This document shows, one piece after another, positions 25,493 through 36,050 of a stretch of 64,000 nucleotides of DNA. The stretch comes from Pseudomonadota bacterium. Its GTDB lineage: Bacteria; Pseudomonadota; Gammaproteobacteria; Xanthomonadales; Rhodanobacteraceae. The DNA is taken from positions 28,695 to 92,694 of the forward strand of contig JAJYSM010000002.1 in NCBI GenBank assembly GCA_021793575.1, written 5' to 3'. The number at the start of each line of letters is the position of its first letter. Positions within the stretch are counted from its first letter, which is position 1. Below the pieces are notes generated by a model. That model did no database searches and was not told the origin of the DNA. It worked only from the letters and a program-made list of their open reading frames with translations. Made by a program: the position numbers and the translations under genes.

Positions 25493-26562
25493 GTGCCGCG
25501 CCGCACCGGCTCGCCTCGCTCGACGCGCTGCGCGGCTGCACGGTGGCGGCGATGCTGCTGGTCAACGACCCGGGCGACTGGAGCCATGTGTATGCGCCGC
25601 TGGATCACGCGGCGTGGAACGGCTGCACGCCCACCGACCTGGTGTTTCCGTTCTTCCTGTTCATGGTGGGCGTGTCGGTGGCGCTGGCGATCGTGCCGCG
25701 GCGGGAGCAGGGCGCGGCATCGGCGCCGCTGGCGCGCGCGGCGCTGTGGCGGGCGCTGCGCATCGTGGCGCTGGGCGTGGCGATCAACGGGCTGGCCTGG
25801 TGGCTGATGCCCGGCGCGCACCTGCGCCTGCCCGGCGTGCTGCAGCGGATCGGCGTGTGCTTCGGCGCGGTGGCGCTGTTCGCGCTGTATGCGCGGCCGC
25901 GCGCGCAGTGGGCTGCGATCGCGACGCTGCTGCTGGGTTACTGGGGTGTGCTGGAGCTGGGCGGTTCGCTGCAGCCGTGGTTCAACATCGTCAGCCGCAC
26001 CGACACCGCGGTGTTCGGCCGCTACGTCTACCTGATCGATCCGGCGACGGGCCGCGGCCACGATCCGGAGGGCCTGCTCAGCACTCTGCCGGCGCTGGCC
26101 ACCACCCTGCTGGGGCTGCGCGCGGGCTGCGCGCTGCGCACTGAAAAGCTGAAGCCGCTGCTGCTCGGCGGCCTGCTGACGCTGCTGCTCGGCGCGCTGT
26201 GGTCGCTGTGGCTGCCGCTGAACAAGAACCTGTGGACGCCATCGTTCGTGCTGTGGTGCGCCGGCTGGGCCACGCTGGCGCTGCTGGCGTTCCACGCGCT
26301 GATCGACCGCCGCGGCTGGCCGCCGCTGGGGCGACGCCTCGGCGTCAACGCGATCGCCGCCTATGCCGGCTCCGAGCTGATGCAGATCCTGCTGCCCGCG
26401 CTGGGCTGGAGCGGACCGCTGTACCGCACGCTGTTCGCGCGCTGGATGACGCCGCGCTTCGGTCCGTACGTGCCGTCGCTGGCCTATGCGCTGGCGTTCG
26501 TGGCGCTGTGGTGGGTGATCGTGTGGGCGCTGGACCGGCGGCGCATTTATCTCAAGCTGTAG
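25489..26562 (+). CDS. nagX: NagX-like inner-membrane protein (DUF5009, HGSNAT-related)
   Basis: A 357-residue polytopic membrane protein, about ten helices, starting RLASLDALRGCTVAAMLLVNDPGDW. This is the signature of the bacterial heparan-alpha-glucosaminide N-acetyltransferase-like family (DUF5009/DUF1624). PFFLFMVGVSVALAI and RLPGVLQRIGVCFGAVALFALYA are family segments. It is translationally coupled to the hexosaminidase by ATGA overlap. NagX proteins are found regularly in GlcNAc utilisation loci and may acetylate or transport glucosamine derivatives across the inner membrane. The exact activity is not settled for the family. Confidence 0.85.
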   Translation: MSAAPHRLASLDALRGCTVAAMLLVNDPGDWSHVYAPLDHAAWNGCTPTDLVFPFFLFMVGVSVALAIVPRREQGAASAPLARAALWRALRIVALGVAINGLAWWLMPGAHLRLPGVLQRIGVCFGAVALFALYARPRAQWAAIATLLLGYWGVLELGGSLQPWFNIVSRTDTAVFGRYVYLIDPATGRGHDPEGLLSTLPALATTLLGLRAGCALRTEKLKPLLLGGLLTLLLGALWSLWLPLNKNLWTPSFVLWCAGWATLALLAFHALIDRRGWPPLGRRLGVNAIAAYAGSELMQILLPALGWSGPLYRTLFARWMTPRFGPYVPSLAYALAFVALWWVIVWALDRRRIYLKL

Positions 26563-28115
26563 CCCGCCGCGTCAGGGCGCCGGATGCGCGGCCGGCCCGC
26601 CGTCGCCGCGGCGCGTCGGCGGCCGATCGGCGGACGGCGGCGCGGCGTGCCGCCGCAGCGCCTGCAGGTCGAGCGCGGCGTCGGCGGCATCGGCTTCGAT
26701 CAGTGCCACGCAGCGGGCGCCGACCAGCGCCGCCACCGGCATGCCGTCGCGATACAGCACGCGCGAGGCGGTCAGCGCCGGCACCTTGTCGCCGGCCAGC
26801 ACGGTGCCGACCAGGTTCAGCGGATCGGCGCCGCTGAGGCAGACCCGCTCGCCGTCGTCGGGGCGCCGGCGTACCGCCCGCAGCGGCGCGATCGCCTCCG
26901 GCAGCGCGAACTGCTCGCCGACCAGGCCTTCGACGAAGCGCCCGCCGCGGATCTCTCCGCGCGCCTCCAGCCGCCGGTACACCCGCAGCAGCTCGCGCCA
27001 CGGCGGCAGCCACGGCGCCTCGCGCTCCAGCAGCTTCCAGAACACCACGCCGTAGCGGCACAGCAGGGCGCGAGCGATGTGCTCGATCGCCTCCCCGTCT
27101 GCGGCCGCTGCGCCGTGGCTGCGCGAAAGCGACCAGCGGCCCGCGTCCTCGATGCCGTTGAGCTGGTGCCGGCGCAGGCGGCGGTGGCGGCCGCCGTCGC
27201 GGCGGGCGGCCGGCAGCAGCAGGGCGCGCAGGCCGGCAAAGCTGTCGGCGCTGACGCGGCCGGCGGCGACCAGTTCGCCCAACGCGTTTTCCAGCTCGAC
27301 GCGCAGCAGCCGGGTGGCACCGAGCAGCTCGTCGAAAAACAGCGCGCCCTGCGCCTGCAGCGCATCGGCTACCGCCTGCGCGCGCGAGGACAGCAGCACG
27401 GGTTGTGCATCGTCGCTGGCAGCAATGGACGTCCAGACGGCCAGACTGCGACGCGGCAGCAACACGATCGGCGTGCTGCGCAGCGGGCCACTGCCGCCGC
27501 CGCTGCCGGCGCGCAGCCGGCTCCAGCCGATGCGGCCGGCGCGGCACAGGTGGTCCAGCCAGCCGGGCGCGTAGTCGCCGATGCGCGCGGGCAGGATCTC
27601 CGCTTCCCACGCGCCGGCCGCCGCCTCGAAGCCTTCCAGCTGCTCCAGCGTGGCGAGCAGCGCGTCCGGCCCGCTCAGCCGGGTGGCCGCCGACACGTGC
27701 TGCCAGTCGAACAGGAAGCGCATCAGTTCGCGCCGGCTCACCGGCTCGATCTCGCGGCGCAGCCGGCCCAGCGTGTAGCGGTGGATGCGCGCCAGCAGGT
27801 GGCGCTCGCATCATTCGGTGTCGACGGCAGCGGCGCTGAAGCAGCCCTGCATCACGTAGCCCTCGGACTGCAGCCGCAGCAGCGCGGTTTCGATCTCGCT
27901 TGCCGCGACCGCCAGCGACTGCGCCAGCGCGGCCGCGGTGACCGGGCCGAGCCCGCCGAGCCGATGGCGCACCAGTTCCAGCAGCGCATCTTCACGCGTC
28001 CAGATTTGCGCAGCGTATTCGGAGGGCGCGGCGATCGGCGGCTGCATCGCGGCGCCGGGGTGCAGCGCCTGCCATAGCGGCAGCTTTTCGGCGGATGTCC
28101 AGATGGCCGACTGAG

Positions 28116-28243
28116 CCCTCTCCCCTGGCGCAGCCGGGGGAGAGGGTTGGGTGAGGGGGCGCTCTGGCTTTGCTCCAGCGCCAACGGCAAAAGCTTCCCC
28201 CTCACCCCAGCCCTCTCCCCCTGCCGCCGGCAGGGGGAGAGGG
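28116..28243. repeat. Paired palindromic element inserted in frame in lhr (copy 1)
   Basis: Two hairpins face each other: CCCTCTCCCC...GGGGGAGAGGG at 28116-28146 and CCCTCTCCCCC...GGGGGAGAGGG at 28211-28243. Each is flanked inward by GGGTGAGGGGG or its complement, so the whole unit is an inverted pair around a short centre. This is a BIME-like arrangement normally found between genes. Here it is read through, adding Pro/Gly-rich peptides ([15 protein letters not shown] and [13 protein letters not shown]) to the C-terminal half of the helicase. Confidence 0.85.
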
Positions 28244-30377
28244 AGTAAAAATCGCGTGGCCCGCTGCGCCCTGGCGAGCGCCTGCAGCCGCTCCTCCCAG
28301 CCGGCGTTGGCGTCGACTTCCGCGGCGGTGACGAAGCCGAGCAGGGTCAGCGCCTCGTGCATCTCGTCGGCGTCGCGCACCTGCGGCCACGCCTCGTCGC
28401 GCACCGCGGCGATCGCCTCCGGATCGAGCCGGCCCAGGTCGTCGGCGCTGTCGCTGCCGCTGAGGCCGCGCGACTGCACCGCGCGAGTGCGGCGCTCTTC
28501 CAGCGGCGCGTCGTCGAGGAACGCGTACGGTGCGGCGTTGAGCACCTCGGCGGCGAGCGGGCTGGGCGCGGTGAGCTCGCGTGCCACGATGGCGATGGCG
28601 CCGCTTTCCAGTCCGCGCAGGATCTGCAGCAGGCCGTCCACGTCCATCGCCTCGCGCAGGCAGTCGTGCATGGTCTGGTTGACCAGCGGATGGTCGGGCA
28701 CCTCGCGCTCGCCCACGATGTTCTCGAGGCAGGCGACCTGATCGGGGAACACCGCCGCGAGCAGGTCCTCGCTCTTCATCCGCTGCAGCGGCGGCGGGGT
28801 GCGCTTGCCGGCGGTGAAGCGCGGCAGCGCCAGCGCGGTGACCGCGTTCCAGCGCCAGCGCGCGGGGAACAGCGGCGCGTCCAGCAGCGCCTGGATCAGC
28901 ACCTGCTCGGCGGTGTTCGAATGCAGGTAGTGCGCGACCTCCTCCAGCGGAAAGCTGTGGCTGGTGGACAGCGACAGCACGATCGCGTCCTCGGTCGCCG
29001 CCGCCTGCAGCTCGAAGTTGAACTGGCGGCAGAAGCGCTTGCGCAGCGCCAGCCCCCACGCGCGGTTGATGCGACTGCCCCACGGCGCGTGCAGCACCAG
29101 CTGGGTGCCGCCGGATTCGTCGAAGAAGCGCTCCAGCACCAGCGTGCGCTGCGTGGGCAGCACGCCGAGCGCGGCCTTGGCGCGCGCCAGGTAGTCGACC
29201 AGCTGCTGCGTGGCGGCTTCGTGCAGGCCGAGCTCGCCCACCAGCCAGGCCAGCGCGGCGGGCGCGCCGCCGGCGTCGAGCTGCGCGGCGATTTCCTCGC
29301 GCAGCCGCGACACGCCGAACGACAGCTCGCGGCTGCGCCCCGGCGCCTCGCCGAGCCAGAACGGGATGCTCGGCGGCGCGCCGCGCGCGTCCTCCACCCG
29401 CAGACGGTCGCGCTCGACCCGCTGGATGCGGTAGCTGGTGTTGCCGAGCTGGAAGATGTCGCCGGCCATGCTCTCGATGGCGAAATCCTCGTTCACCGTG
29501 CCCACCACGATCGCCTGCGGCTCCAGCACCACCTTGTAGTCGGCGGTGTCGGGAATGGTGCCGCCGGAGGTCAGCGCGGTGAGCCGCGCGCCGCGTCGCG
29601 CGCGCAGCTGGCCGTGCACCGCGTCGCGGTGCAGGTAGGCCGCGCGCGGTCCCTGGCGGGTGCTGAAGCCCTCGGCCAGCATGCGCACCACGGCGTCGAA
29701 ATCCGCCCGCGCCAGCGCGCGGTACGGATAGGCGCCGCGCACCAGTGCATACAGCGCGTCCTCGCGCCATTCAGTGCAGGCGACCTCGGCCACGATCTGC
29801 TGCGCCAGCACGTCCAGCGGCTGCGGCGGCAGGATCAGCGCATCGAGCTCGCCGCGACGCACGCAGTCGAGCAGGGCGGCGCATTCCACCAGGTCGTCGC
29901 GGCTGGACGGAAACAGCCGCGCCTTCGGCGTGCCGGTGATGCTGTGGCCGGAGCGCCCCGCGCGCTGCAGGAAGGCGGCGATCGAGCGCGGCGAGCCGAG
30001 CTGGCAGACCAGGTCGACGTCACCGATGTCGATGCCCAGCTCCAGCGACGCGGTGGCCACCAGCACCGACAACTCGCCGCGCTTCAGCCGCTGCTCGGCG
30101 TCCAGCCGCAGCTCTTTGGCCAGGCTGCCGTGATGCGCCGCCACCGCGTCCTTGCCCAGCCGCTCGGACAGCTGCCGCGCGGCGCGCTCGGCCATCCGCC
30201 GCGTGTTGACGAACACCAGGGTGGTGCGATGCGCCTGCGCCAGCTGCGCCAGCCGGTCATACACCAGCGCCCAGCTGTCGTTCGACATCACCGCCTCCAG
30301 CGGCACCGGCGACACCTCGATGGCAAGGTCGCGCGGACGGGAGTGGCCCACGTCGATGATGGCGCAGGCGAGTTTTT

Positions 30378-30510
30378 CCCTCTCCCCGCCGGGGAGAGGG
30401 CAGGGTGAGGGGCGGGTGCTCGCGAAGATGTCGCCAACGGCGATCGCGTCGTTGACCGTTCCGTGCGACCCCGCCCCCTCACCCCAACCCTCTCCCCGCA
30501 GGGGAGAGGG
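30378..30510. repeat. Paired palindromic element inserted in frame in lhr (copy 2)
   Basis: The same family as the element at 28116: hairpins CCCTCTCCCCGCCGGGGAGA... at 30378-30400 and CCCTCTCCCCGCAGGGGAGA... at 30488-30510, each with an inward GGGTGAGGGG tail, in inverted orientation. In the helicase frame it encodes [15 protein letters not shown] and [14 protein letters not shown] between the two RecA domains, keeping the frame open. Confidence 0.85.
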
Positions 30511-31402
30511 GGCAGTTCCCGCGCCAATCAGAAAGTCGGCCACCATTGCTATCGGCTTCTGCGTCGCTGACAGCCCGATGCGCAGCAGGCGGCGCTGGCA
30601 CAGCGACTGCAGCCGTTCCAGCGACAGCGCCAGGTGGGAACCGCGCTTGCTGCCGGCGATCGCGTGGATCTCGTCCACGATCACCGTGCGCGTGTCGGCC
30701 AGCATCGCGCGGCCGGAGGTCGAGCCGAGCAGCACGTACAGCGATTCGGGCGTGGTCACCAGGATGTGCGGCGGCAGCTTGCGCAGCAGGCTGCGTTCGG
30801 CCTGCGGCGTGTCGCCGGTGCGCACGGCGGTGCGGATCGCCACGTCGGGCAGGCCGAGCTTCTCCAGCTCGGCGCGGATGCCTGCCAGCGGCGCCTCGAG
30901 GTTGATGTGGATGTCGTTCGACAGCGCCTTCAGCGGCGACACGTAGACCACGCGGGTGGCGTCCGGCAGCGCGCCTCCCAGCGCCACGCCCTCGCGCACC
31001 AGCGCGTCGATGGCGGCGAGAAACGCGGTCAGCGTCTTGCCCGAGCCGGTCGGCGCGGCCACCAGCGTGTGCCGCCCGGCATGGATCGACGGCCATGCCT
31101 GCGCCTGCGCCGCGGTGGGCGCGTCGAACGCGCCGCGGAACCAGCCGGCGACGGCGGGGTGGAAGGCGTCGAGCGGGTCGGGGTCCAGGCGCATCGGCAA
31201 CGATCCGTGCGGCGGCGGGAGGGGAGTCACCGATCATATATGAGGGCATCGTCTGTCCAGCCAAGCCATGACCGATGCCGCCGCAAGCGGGCGGTGGCGA
31301 CGGTGCAGGCGCGATCGCGACATGTCAATATTCACGCTGGCCGCCGCAGGTCAGGGACTCCATGGGGGGGATCCTCCGGCGACCCTCAAGCAAAGGACTT
31401 CC

Positions 31403-33427
31403 ATGCACGACAGGGAATTGATTCTGCCCGCGCGCGGTTCGCTGTGGTCGCGTGTGCGCCGGCTGGCATTCACGGCAATTCTCGGGTTTTCCGGCAACGC
31501 CGTCACGCATGCGGCCAGCCTCGACCCGGCGGTATTGCCGAAGATCGAAGCCGCCACGTTCGAAGTGGTGCAGGCCAAGCCGGTCAATGATCCGCTGACC
31601 TATGAGAAACCGTTGCCGCTTGACCTGCTTCCGTATCAGGAACGTACCGACAAGTATTATTCGATCGGCACCGCCTTCGCGATCGGCAACAACCGCTATG
31701 TCACGGCAGGTCATGTGCTGCTGGCCGGTGTGGGCAGCCTGTGGGGGCCACCCGAATTGCGCGATGCCGCCGGCCACGTGTATCCGATCGGCAAGATCGA
31801 GAAGTTCTCGCTGCGCCAGGATTTCGTGGTGTTCTCGCTGGCACAGCCGCCGGCGACGGCCGCGGCGCTGGATATCGACAGCAAGCCGGCACTCAACCAG
31901 GTGGTCTACGCCGTCGGCAACGCGCTGGGTACGGGCGTGGTGATCCGCGACGGCCTGTATACCTCCAACACGCCGGAGGAACTGTCCGGCAGCTGGAACT
32001 GGATGCGCTTCTCCGCGGCAGCCTCGCCAGGCAACAGCGGCGGCCCGTTGCTGGACAAGGACGGCAGGCTCATCGGCGTGGTGCTGATGAAATCGCAGAA
32101 CGAGAACCTCAATTACGCGCTGCCGATCAGCGAAGTGCTCAAGGCGCCAGCGGATCGGGGCGTGATCGATGAGCGCACCAGCTACCAGTTCGACGCGTTC
32201 GATGCCACCAACAACAGCCTGTTCAAGGCCAGCTTCGCGCTGCCTCTGAGCTTCGCGCAGTTCAGCAGCACCCTCCAGAAACTGTTCAATGAGCATGCCG
32301 ACGCGCAGCTCAAGGCCCTGCTGGCCAGCCAGTCGGCCACGCTGTTCCCGCACGGTGCCGGGTCACGCCGCCTGCTGTACGGGCAGGCATGGGCGACCAG
32401 CATCCCCATGCTGATCGTGCGCGACAGCAGCGGCGACTGGGCTTTGTCGGGCAAACGGGGGGACCGGATTCCGCTGGCGGCCAATGGCTATGTCGTGCCC
32501 GGTGTCGCCGGTCACAACTACCTGTTCCACCTGCGCCGGCCGGACAATCTGCCGGCCAGTCGGCTGTATGGTGATCAGACCGTGCTGATGGACCAGCTGG
32601 CGAAGACCGGCATGTTCAAGCGCACCGTGGGCAGCGAGCAGATCAAGGTCACCTCGCTGGGCGCGCCGGAAACCGAGTCGACTCATGTCGATGCCTGGCA
32701 GCGCCGATGGCAGGTGGGCGTATGGCGGGTGCCATACGGGAATTTCCGCGTCGTGCTGTATTCGCTGCCGGTGCCGGATGGCTACGTGATGCTGCTGCGT
32801 TTTGCGCCGCCGGGCCACGAGCACGATGGCCTGATGGACCTCGCGGCGTTGACGGATTTCGTCTACGTGGACTACGAGGGCACGCTGGCCCAGTGGAAGG
32901 ACTACCTGAAGAATGCCGCGCTGCTGCCGGCGGCGCTGCGCGACATCCACATCGACTTCGACTACGACCAGCGCTTCAGCTACGCCTCGAAGCGGATGGC
33001 CTTCTCCTTCACCCCGGCACTGCAGAAGATCACCCCGGACAGCCTGCTGTCCCTCTATTTCAACTATTTCCTCGATCACGGCAAGGCGGTATGGGACGTC
33101 GTCGACGTGCGCGTGTGGAAGAACAAGATCTCCGACGACGCCAACCGTATCAACATCGAGCGCTACATGGCCCCGCCGGAGGACATGGACGACGACTTCA
33201 AGAGCAAGTGGCGGCAGGTATCCCGGCACGAGCATCCCTACGACGGCGTGGCGTTCAACGACAATGATGTGATGAAAATCGAGGTCGTCGTCGATCCGCC
33301 CGCCGGTGCAGCTCCGCCGAGCGTCCTGTACACCGCCTTCTATGGTGTCCAGGGCAACCAGCCCCAGCCGGCGATGAAAGCGAAGCTGGACATGTTGATG
33401 AAGAACCTGCGCGTATTCGAGCACTGA
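31403..33427 (+). CDS. Exported trypsin-like serine protease with large C-terminal domain
   Basis: A 674-residue protein. The N-terminus carries a signal sequence (AFTAILGFSGNAVTHAAS). The protease domain follows, with all triad residues: His in YVTAGHVLL (about residue 102), Asp in LRQDFVVFSL (about 139) and Ser in ASPGNSGGPLL (about 212). No PDZ domain is recognised. The remaining 400 residues or so have no family I can name and include Trp/Tyr-rich segments. Start ATG 31403 has an AAGGA site eight bases before it. It probably acts in the periplasm. The gene is monocistronic, divergent from lhr. Confidence 0.8.
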   Translation: MHDRELILPARGSLWSRVRRLAFTAILGFSGNAVTHAASLDPAVLPKIEAATFEVVQAKPVNDPLTYEKPLPLDLLPYQERTDKYYSIGTAFAIGNNRYVTAGHVLLAGVGSLWGPPELRDAAGHVYPIGKIEKFSLRQDFVVFSLAQPPATAAALDIDSKPALNQVVYAVGNALGTGVVIRDGLYTSNTPEELSGSWNWMRFSAAASPGNSGGPLLDKDGRLIGVVLMKSQNENLNYALPISEVLKAPADRGVIDERTSYQFDAFDATNNSLFKASFALPLSFAQFSSTLQKLFNEHADAQLKALLASQSATLFPHGAGSRRLLYGQAWATSIPMLIVRDSSGDWALSGKRGDRIPLAANGYVVPGVAGHNYLFHLRRPDNLPASRLYGDQTVLMDQLAKTGMFKRTVGSEQIKVTSLGAPETESTHVDAWQRRWQVGVWRVPYGNFRVVLYSLPVPDGYVMLLRFAPPGHEHDGLMDLAALTDFVYVDYEGTLAQWKDYLKNAALLPAALRDIHIDFDYDQRFSYASKRMAFSFTPALQKITPDSLLSLYFNYFLDHGKAVWDVVDVRVWKNKISDDANRINIERYMAPPEDMDDDFKSKWRQVSRHEHPYDGVAFNDNDVMKIEVVVDPPAGAAPPSVLYTAFYGVQGNQPQPAMKAKLDMLMKNLRVFEH

Positions 33428-33544
33428 CCTTTGGCGTCGCGAGGGATTTGGCCTCCAGTCATCCGGGTGGCCCAGATGCTTCGTGTGCCCGCTGATTGAC
33501 CATGACGGTGCGTGCGAGCGCCAACAGAGAACGCGGTGGGACCA

Positions 33545-34405
33545 GTGACATCATCTCAAGAAGGCATTGCCAGCACGAGCCCCGCCTGGCTGACGATGGC
33601 CGACGGCCAGCGGCTGTTTCTGCGCGACTGGCCGCGCACAAAGGCGCGTGGCGCGGTGCTGCTGGTGCACGGGCTGGGCGAGCACAGCGGGCGTTACCAG
33701 CGCCTCGCGCAGTGGTTTCGCCAGCGCGGCTACGCGGTGCGCGGCTACGACCAGCGCGGTCACGGCCAGACGCCGGGCCAGCGCGGCGCGCTGCGGCACG
33801 CCGACGATCTGCTCGAGGATCTGGCCACCGTGTATCTGGATTACGCCGCCGGCCTGGCTGATCCGCCGCTGCTGCTCGGCCACAGCATGGGCGGGCTGGT
33901 GGCGACACGCGCCGTGCTCGACGGCCGCATCGTACCGCCCGCGCTGGTGCTGTCCTCGCCGGCGCTGCGCAGCCGCGAGCCGGCATGGCTGCAGCAGCTG
34001 GCACGCCAGCTGACGCGCGTGCTGCCGGGTCTTCCGCTGCGCAGCCGGCTGGCGTTCGAGCTGCTGTCCCACGATGCGCAGGTGGTGGCGAGCTATCGCG
34101 ACGATCCGCTGCGCAGCGGCTGGATCACGCCGCGGCTGGCCGACTTCATCTTTCGCGCCGGCGCCTCGTCGATCGCCGACGCCGCCCGGCTGCGCGTACC
34201 GACGCTGCTGCTGGTGGCCGACAGCGACGCGCTGGTGGACCCGTCCGGCAGCCGCGACTTCTCCCGTGCCGCCGCCCCGACGCGGCAGCTGACCACGCGC
34301 TTTTTCTCCACCCTGTACCACGAGCTGTTCAACGAGACCGAGCCCGGTCGCAGCCAGGTGCTGATGCAGCTGGGCGACTGGCTGGGCCGCCACGCCGGCC
34401 GCTGA
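33545..34405 (+). CDS. Alpha/beta hydrolase, monoacylglycerol-lipase type
   Basis: A hydrolase of about 286 residues with the lysophospholipase/monoglyceride-lipase arrangement: oxyanion motif LLVHGLGEHSGRY, strand GYAVRGYDQRGHGQTPG, nucleophile LLLGHSMGGLV, acid VADSDALVDP and His in TLYHELFNE. It has no signal peptide and is likely cytoplasmic. It cleaves short or medium acyl esters; the physiological substrate is unknown. GTG 33545, preceded by a GGTGGGA sequence, is preferred; GTG 33512 would add 11 residues. Confidence 0.88.
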   Translation: MTSSQEGIASTSPAWLTMADGQRLFLRDWPRTKARGAVLLVHGLGEHSGRYQRLAQWFRQRGYAVRGYDQRGHGQTPGQRGALRHADDLLEDLATVYLDYAAGLADPPLLLGHSMGGLVATRAVLDGRIVPPALVLSSPALRSREPAWLQQLARQLTRVLPGLPLRSRLAFELLSHDAQVVASYRDDPLRSGWITPRLADFIFRAGASSIADAARLRVPTLLLVADSDALVDPSGSRDFSRAAAPTRQLTTRFFSTLYHELFNETEPGRSQVLMQLGDWLGRHAGR

Positions 34406-34550
34406 TCGGCGTCGGGTCGAAGCGGTGCCATGGCGTGCCGGAAACGCAGGCGCAGGATCCGCTGTCGGGCTGAGACCGCGCTCCGCCGTGCCGGCGGCGC
34501 GATCCTCCTATGATGCGGCTACAGCCACGGCCGCCCGGGTGGGATCAGCG

Positions 34551-36050
34551 ATGTTCAAGGAATACTTGCAGCACGACGCCACCGGCCTGGCCGAGCTGAT
34601 CGCCCGCGGCGAGATCTCCGCCGCCGAGGCGCTGGAAGCCGCCTTGGCGCGCGCGGCCGAGGTCGAACCGGCGCTGGCGGCGATCTGCCTCCCGATGCAG
34701 TCGCTGGCGCGCGCCCGCGCGCAGGCGCCGCTGGCCGGGCCGTTCGCCGGCGTGCCGTTTCTGCTCAAGGACATGGGCCAGGATTACGCCGGCGTGCCCA
34801 GCCCCTCGGGCAGCCGCGCGCTGCGCCAGTGGCTGCCGCCGCAGCATGCGGAAATCGTGCGGCGCTTCCTCGACGCCGGCTTCGTGATCTTCGGCAAGAC
34901 CGCCTCGCCGGAGTTCGCCCTGAAGGCCGAGACCGCGCCGCGGATCTGGCCGCAGCCCACGCGCAATCCGTGGGATCTTGCACGCACGCCGGGCGGCTCC
35001 TCCGGCGGCGCGGCGGCGGCGGTGGCCGCCGGCATCGTGCCCGCAGCGGGCGCGTCCGACGGCGGCGGCTCGATCCGCATTCCGGCCGCGTACTGTGGCC
35101 TGTTCGGGCTGCGCCCCTCGCGCGGCCGCGTGCCCTCCGGTCCGCGCCAGGGCGAGTTCTGGGAGGGCGCCTCCAGCCAGCACGCGCTGACCCGCAGCGT
35201 GCGCGATTCGGCGCGCATCCTCGACGCCATCGCCGGCGCCGAGGCTGGCGCGCCGTTCGCCATCGCACCGCCCGCGCGGCCCTGGGCGGAGGACATCCTG
35301 CGCCCGCCCGGCGCGCTGCGCATCGGCTACAGCACGCAGTCGCCGCTGGGCACGCCGGTGCATGCGCAGTGCGTCGAGGCGGTGCTGCGCGCGGCGCGCC
35401 TGCTGGAAAGCCTGGGCCACCGGGTGGAGCCGGCGCAGCCGGCGATCGACGGCCACGCGCTGGCGCGCAGCTTCGTCACCATGTACTTCGGCCAGACCGC
35501 CGCGTCGATCGCCCAGGCGCGCCGCCTGACCGGCGCGGGCGAGCGCGAGTTCGAGCTGGAGACACGCATCCTGGCGCTGCTCGGGCGCACCCTCAGCGCG
35601 GGCGAGTACGTGGACGAGCACGCGCGCTGGAACGACTACGCCCGCGCGCTGGGGCAGTTCCACCAGACCTTCGACCTCTACCTCACGCCGACCACCGCGC
35701 AGCCGCCGAACCGCATCGGCGAACTGGCCACGCCGCCGCTGCAGCGCGCCGCCGCGCAGCTGGTGCTGGCGCTGCGCGCCGGCCGGCTGCTGCTGAAGAG
35801 CGGCATGGTCGACACGCTGGTGGCGACCAGCCTGCAACGCGTGCCGTTCACCCAGCTGTCCAACCTCACCGGCACGCCCAGCATGTCGGTGCCGCTGCAC
35901 TGGGCGCCGGCCGACGCGGGCGGCGCCGAGCTGCCGTTCGGCGTGCAGTTCGTGGCCCGCTTCGGCGACGAGGCCACCCTGCTGCGCCTCGCCGCCCAGC
36001 TGGAGCAGGCGCAGCCGTGGGCCGAGCGGCGCCCGCCGCTCGGAACGTGA
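34551..36050 (+). CDS. Amidase-signature-family hydrolase
   Basis: A 499-residue amidase. The Ser-Ser-Lys triad is visible: Lys in FLLKDMG (about residue 73), cis-Ser in RTPGGSSGGAAAAVA (about 148) and the nucleophile Ser in ASDGGGSIRIPAAYCG. LFGLRPSRGRVP completes the signature. It hydrolyses linear or cyclic amides; GatA is unlikely because no gatB/gatC lies nearby. ATG 34551 follows a GGGA site. The gene's stop meets the remnant of another gene on the opposite strand, marking a rearrangement breakpoint. Confidence 0.88.
   Translation: MFKEYLQHDATGLAELIARGEISAAEALEAALARAAEVEPALAAICLPMQSLARARAQAPLAGPFAGVPFLLKDMGQDYAGVPSPSGSRALRQWLPPQHAEIVRRFLDAGFVIFGKTASPEFALKAETAPRIWPQPTRNPWDLARTPGGSSGGAAAAVAAGIVPAAGASDGGGSIRIPAAYCGLFGLRPSRGRVPSGPRQGEFWEGASSQHALTRSVRDSARILDAIAGAEAGAPFAIAPPARPWAEDILRPPGALRIGYSTQSPLGTPVHAQCVEAVLRAARLLESLGHRVEPAQPAIDGHALARSFVTMYFGQTAASIAQARRLTGAGEREFELETRILALLGRTLSAGEYVDEHARWNDYARALGQFHQTFDLYLTPTTAQPPNRIGELATPPLQRAAAQLVLALRAGRLLLKSGMVDTLVATSLQRVPFTQLSNLTGTPSMSVPLHWAPADAGGAELPFGVQFVARFGDEATLLRLAAQLEQAQPWAERRPPLGT

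Larger units (their letters stand above)
26572..31230 (-). pseudogene. lhr: Large Lhr-type DNA helicase split by an in-frame TGA
   Basis: The 4659-base frame would encode about 1552 residues, the size of long-form Lhr. It is open except for TGA at 27811-27813. The upstream part (1139 residues) carries Walker [12 protein letters not shown], motif II DEIH and the second RecA domain ([15 protein letters not shown]). The downstream part continues in the same frame with CERHLLARIHRYTLGRLRR, then a 389-residue ORF from 27741. A TGG to TGA change (Trp) would explain it. The helicase core is intact, so the truncated protein might still act; the C-terminal extension is detached. Two palindromic elements are inserted in frame. 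Start GTG 31230 or ATG 31194. Lhr is a 3'-5' helicase linked to DNA repair. Confidence 0.88.

Noticed and set aside
28357..30408. Open frame of 683 codons on the plus strand antisense to lhr
   Set aside because: The helicase motifs are on the minus strand; this frame has no domain and arises from GC bias.
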